A stretch of 64,000 bases of DNA from JASSUD01 sp031963415. Lineage in GTDB: Bacteria > Pseudomonadota > Gammaproteobacteria > Burkholderiales > Burkholderiaceae. Positions 61,610 to 64,000 of the stretch are shown one piece after another. Each line of letters starts with the position of its first letter. Positions within the stretch are counted from its first letter, which is position 1. The stretch spans positions 248,001 through 312,000 of the forward strand of contig JASSUI010000001.1 in assembly GCA_031963415.1 (NCBI GenBank), written 5' to 3'. Below the pieces are notes generated by a model that was not told where the DNA came from, searched no databases, and saw only the letters and a list, made by a program, of their open reading frames with translations. Made by a program: the position numbers and the translations under genes.

Positions 61610-63151
61610 TTAGTCTAAATCCTCCTGTGAGGGCAAATCGGACGAAACTAGGTTACTTAAATTATTCCAATCTTCATCATTATGATCGCTACGTCGTTCG
61701 ACAAAGGAGAGTACAAAGCCATAAAGATACAAATTAATCATTTGTTGGGTCTGTTGAATCTTTCTAGTATTTGCTAACTCGGCATCCTGAAGCACAGATT
61801 TAAGTTTTTCCTTTTGACTCTCAACTAAATCAAGCAATTCAGCAGCTTGATTTAGAATTCCTCCTCTATATAAATGATGAAACTCATAGAGAAACCAGAG
61901 TGCCCCAACAGGTAGGGTTAACAAAAGTCCACTAACTCCTCCCGCGAATAGCGCAGTACCACCTAAGATCAGGCCCCCATTTTTCACATTTTCATATGTC
62001 TCTTTTCTCTTCTTTAATCCAGCGCACCTTGTTTTCAATTCCAGAGCTTGTTCTGATATTTCTCCAAAATATTTTTGAATCTCTTCCCTCAAGAATTTCA
62101 TTTTTGAATCGAATTTACTATCTAAACCACTTGGAGAGAGGGAAGCCATTTGATCCACCTTTCTCATAAGGAGTAGCAAACCAGACTTATTATCCTCACC
62201 CAACATCCCAAAAATATCTGCTGAAATCTTTTGAGTTTCTTCAAAATCCTCCTTAAAAGGCAAAAGATTTCTGGTCAAATTAAGTACTGTTACTCGTCTT
62301 GATAGAAGCTTAATCTGATGACGAAGTTCTTCATTCTGAATTCCCTCACGCTCGCTATCAAGCATTCTGCCAAAATCGCTTTTCAAGCTAATCTGAACTT
62401 TATCAAGATAGGTTACAGGACGGTACCGATCATAGACTGGAGTCCAAACTTTTTCTTTCGCATATTTATACGCGGTCAGAACAGAGTTCTGGACAAAATT
62501 CCATAACTTGGTAAGTAACTGAATCGTTGCACTTGTAACGCTCAATTTAACGTTGAAACAAGCTTGATATACCCCCCACCCCAAACCTGTAACGACTGCA
62601 ACTGGAGCTAGAATGATGTGCCCCGTCAACGCTAGAGCAGCGCCGCTTAAAATCAACGCTGCGCTTTCCCAATAGCTGGGCCGATTTTTTCCTAAATCTT
62701 GTATCAATTCCTGAACTTTCTGCGCTATTTCTGCGCAGTGCTTATTGACCTTTTTATTTTTATCTAAAACGGTTTGCTCAGCCAGAGAAGGAAAGCTGGC
62801 CTCCTTTAACTCATCAAGCAATAACTCAAAGCTTTCAAAGATATCCTCCACAGCTTTTTTAGTAGTGACTATCCCATTAGCTAGAGAGTCTTTAACCGAA
62901 ACCGAATTAAGCAGTTCTAATTGCGCTAATAAATTCTCAATCCAGTAGTTAAGGAGGAGAGAGCCGTTGCTGTCTCTTTTATCTATCATCCCGTTAAGGC
63001 TATCTTTAATTGTCTCTAGCCGTTTAAGCAAGGCTCCAGTTTGTTGTTCAGCTTCTTGCTGCTCATTGACGCATACTGGTACAGGATCATAAGCCGACCT
63101 ATTTACAACCATAGTACAGGAACCAGCGGAGATAGAGTTCTTGGTAGTCAT
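61610..63151 (-). CDS. Hypothetical protein with two hydrophobic hairpins between coiled-coil helices
   Basis: 513 residues, family not recognised. Long amphipathic helices (about 25-160 and 235-400) surround two hydrophobic segments: about 165-200 (ALILSGAALALTGHIILAPV) and about 395-435 (GGLILGGTALFAGGVSGLLL). A short acidic tail ends the protein (SDLPSQEDLD). Helical bundles with hydrophobic hairpins occur in alpha-pore-forming toxins and secretion translocators, but also in ordinary membrane-organising proteins. Start ATG at 63151 with a weak ribosome binding site. Base composition is AT-richer than the core genes, suggesting acquisition. Confidence 0.65.
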   Translation of the reverse strand: MTTKNSISAGSCTMVVNRSAYDPVPVCVNEQQEAEQQTGALLKRLETIKDSLNGMIDKRDSNGSLLLNYWIENLLAQLELLNSVSVKDSLANGIVTTKKAVEDIFESFELLLDELKEASFPSLAEQTVLDKNKKVNKHCAEIAQKVQELIQDLGKNRPSYWESAALILSGAALALTGHIILAPVAVVTGLGWGVYQACFNVKLSVTSATIQLLTKLWNFVQNSVLTAYKYAKEKVWTPVYDRYRPVTYLDKVQISLKSDFGRMLDSEREGIQNEELRHQIKLLSRRVTVLNLTRNLLPFKEDFEETQKISADIFGMLGEDNKSGLLLLMRKVDQMASLSPSGLDSKFDSKMKFLREEIQKYFGEISEQALELKTRCAGLKKRKETYENVKNGGLILGGTALFAGGVSGLLLTLPVGALWFLYEFHHLYRGGILNQAAELLDLVESQKEKLKSVLQDAELANTRKIQQTQQMINLYLYGFVLSFVERRSDHNDEDWNNLSNLVSSDLPSQEDLD

Positions 63152-63506
63152 AATCCAACTTTCGTAAATTCAGCGTTTCACTGGAACTACATAAGCTTAG
63201 GTTTTCATTCTCTGCTGACAGTAGATTCGCTTGTCATGCTTAGAGATTAGCGAGGGTCAGCCACAAATAATTTTTGGACGCCCTAAACATAAGATCGCAG
63301 ATAAGAATTTTCTGAATCTTGTCAGACATAACTCTTTGCATGGATCAGGTGAAGACCTTAATGATGAATTTTATTTAATCAGAATCGTATAGACAGCAGC
63401 TCACTAGTGGTCCTGACCACTAAGTTATTTACGGCAGCTTAAATGGGGAGAAGTCAATTTTTTACAGAACTGCTCTGCCTTCATTAAAATCTCTAATGAA
63501 TAACTA
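63152..63506. other. Intergenic region with no assignable gene
   Basis: Upstream of the 513-residue gene. No coherent coding frame or repeat recognised; it presumably holds that gene's promoter. Confidence 0.4.
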
Positions 63507-63543
63507 CAAAAACAAACGCCCATCTCTATAGAAGAAATGGGCG
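63507..63543 (-). terminator. Minus-strand terminator
   Basis: On the minus strand CGCCCAT/ATGGGCG (7 bp) closes a 13-base loop and is followed by TTTGTTTTTG. It lies about 200 bases beyond the stop of the partial gene at the right edge and would end its transcript. Confidence 0.65.
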
Positions 63544-63745
63544 CCAATTTGATTAATAGCGATAAAAAAATTTAGTCAAAATGAAACTTTGACTTTGTAC
63601 AACGAGCTCACCGAAAACGTCTATGCGCAAAAAGCAGATAAACATACTAATGGCGCTTTAGGAAGTTTACTTATACTTCCCAAGCACATCTTAAAAATTG
63701 CTTACCGACTATTGAGCGGCCCCTACAAAAGGCTGTTAGTTTTAA

Positions 63746-64000
63746 TTAAGCTATTTTTACTGTTATGTGCGGCAATTTAGACTCTAACCCTAACAATTTA
63801 AGATTGCTTCCAATGCTAGCTAGCGCAGCTTTAGAGGAAGGTTGATAGAATTTTTTTATCACCTCATCTGCCTCCCACTTCATATTGAACGCCGAGCCTA
63901 TTAAGGTTATTGGCTTGCTATTAAATATGAAAGCGGCTAGCCCTGCAAAACTATTGCGTATCGAATCCAGTAGATTCTTTTGCCAACTAGTGGAGGCTGT
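63746..64000 (-). CDS. Unknown gene, 3' end only (runs off the window)
   Basis: The minus strand is open from the window edge to a TAA at 63746-63748, 84 codons, including SFAGLAAFIFNSKPITLIGS, MKWEADEVIKKFYQ and a C-terminus GLESKLPHITVKIA. No family recognised from this part. It has no start inside the window. A plus-strand frame at 63589-63780 overlaps its end and is less credible, because the terminator at 63507 serves the minus strand. Confidence 0.5.
   Translation of the reverse strand, partial: TASTSWQKNLLDSIRNSFAGLAAFIFNSKPITLIGSAFNMKWEADEVIKKFYQPSSKAALASIGSNLKLLGLESKLPHITVKIA

Noticed and set aside
63589..63780. Plus-strand frame of 63 codons with a hydrophobic end
   Set aside because: It starts at a TTG, overlaps the 3' end of a longer opposite-strand gene, and the nearby terminator serves that other strand.

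Overview
The window looks like part of a small, insertion-sequence-riddled chromosome of a Burkholderiaceae-related bacterium. The housekeeping block follows the Burkholderia order: lpdA, aceF and aceE on the minus strand, divergent from a PAS sensor kinase and FixJ-type regulator, then folD and prlC. The accessory genes (NACHT proteins with HEAT or WD40 arrays, an F-box-like WD40 protein), the moderate GC and the heavy IS load suggest an endofungal symbiont of the Mycoavidus / Candidatus Glomeribacter kind. That lineage is an inference from content, not a proven identification.

Region 1 (1-28 kb) is accessory DNA. Two giant paralogous NLR-like proteins (1101-6854 and 8647-14376, minus strand) share the order TPR, SEFIR/TIR-like domain, NACHT ATPase, HEAT array and a conserved tail. 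They are separated by wrecks of a MobF relaxase/helicase and an IS481 transposase. One array is 22 units long, 21 of them nearly identical 33-residue units. The other has diverged. A third NACHT protein (20176-23664), with pentapeptide and WD40 repeats, lies between two inverted IS66 copies, one of which has cut off its N-terminus. The mobile DNA is nested: an old IS256 holds IS66 and an IS110/IS1111 element, and the second IS66 holds a young IS256 and abuts an ISAs1 fragment. Group II intron 3' ends lie just past the first NLR gene.

Region 2 (27.9-33.45 kb) is the right half of a decayed integrated element. A minus-strand operon holds two related winged-helix/replication proteins, a DUF6475-like gene split by a stop codon, a protein with two FlhD-like domains in tandem, and an FlhC-like zinc protein. 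Divergent from it are a two-HTH repressor, a small gene and an AlpA-like regulator. The element ends at a copy of the 3' end of a tRNA-Gly gene, a classic attachment site. The integrase and left end are gone.

Region 3 (33.5-52.7 kb) is core chromosome: trmB, uvrB, an aromatic/aspartate aminotransferase, a PBP7-like endopeptidase, the pyruvate dehydrogenase complex, a two-component pair and folD. Its gaps hold at least three families of short inverted-repeat (MITE-like) elements, several inside the pdh cluster.

Region 4 (53-64 kb) holds an F-box-like/pentapeptide/WD40 protein, a truncated duplicate of its start, an ISAs1 element interrupted by IS256, prlC, a two-gene unit of unknown function whose larger protein has two hydrophobic segments between long helices, and the 3' end of an unknown gene running off the right edge.
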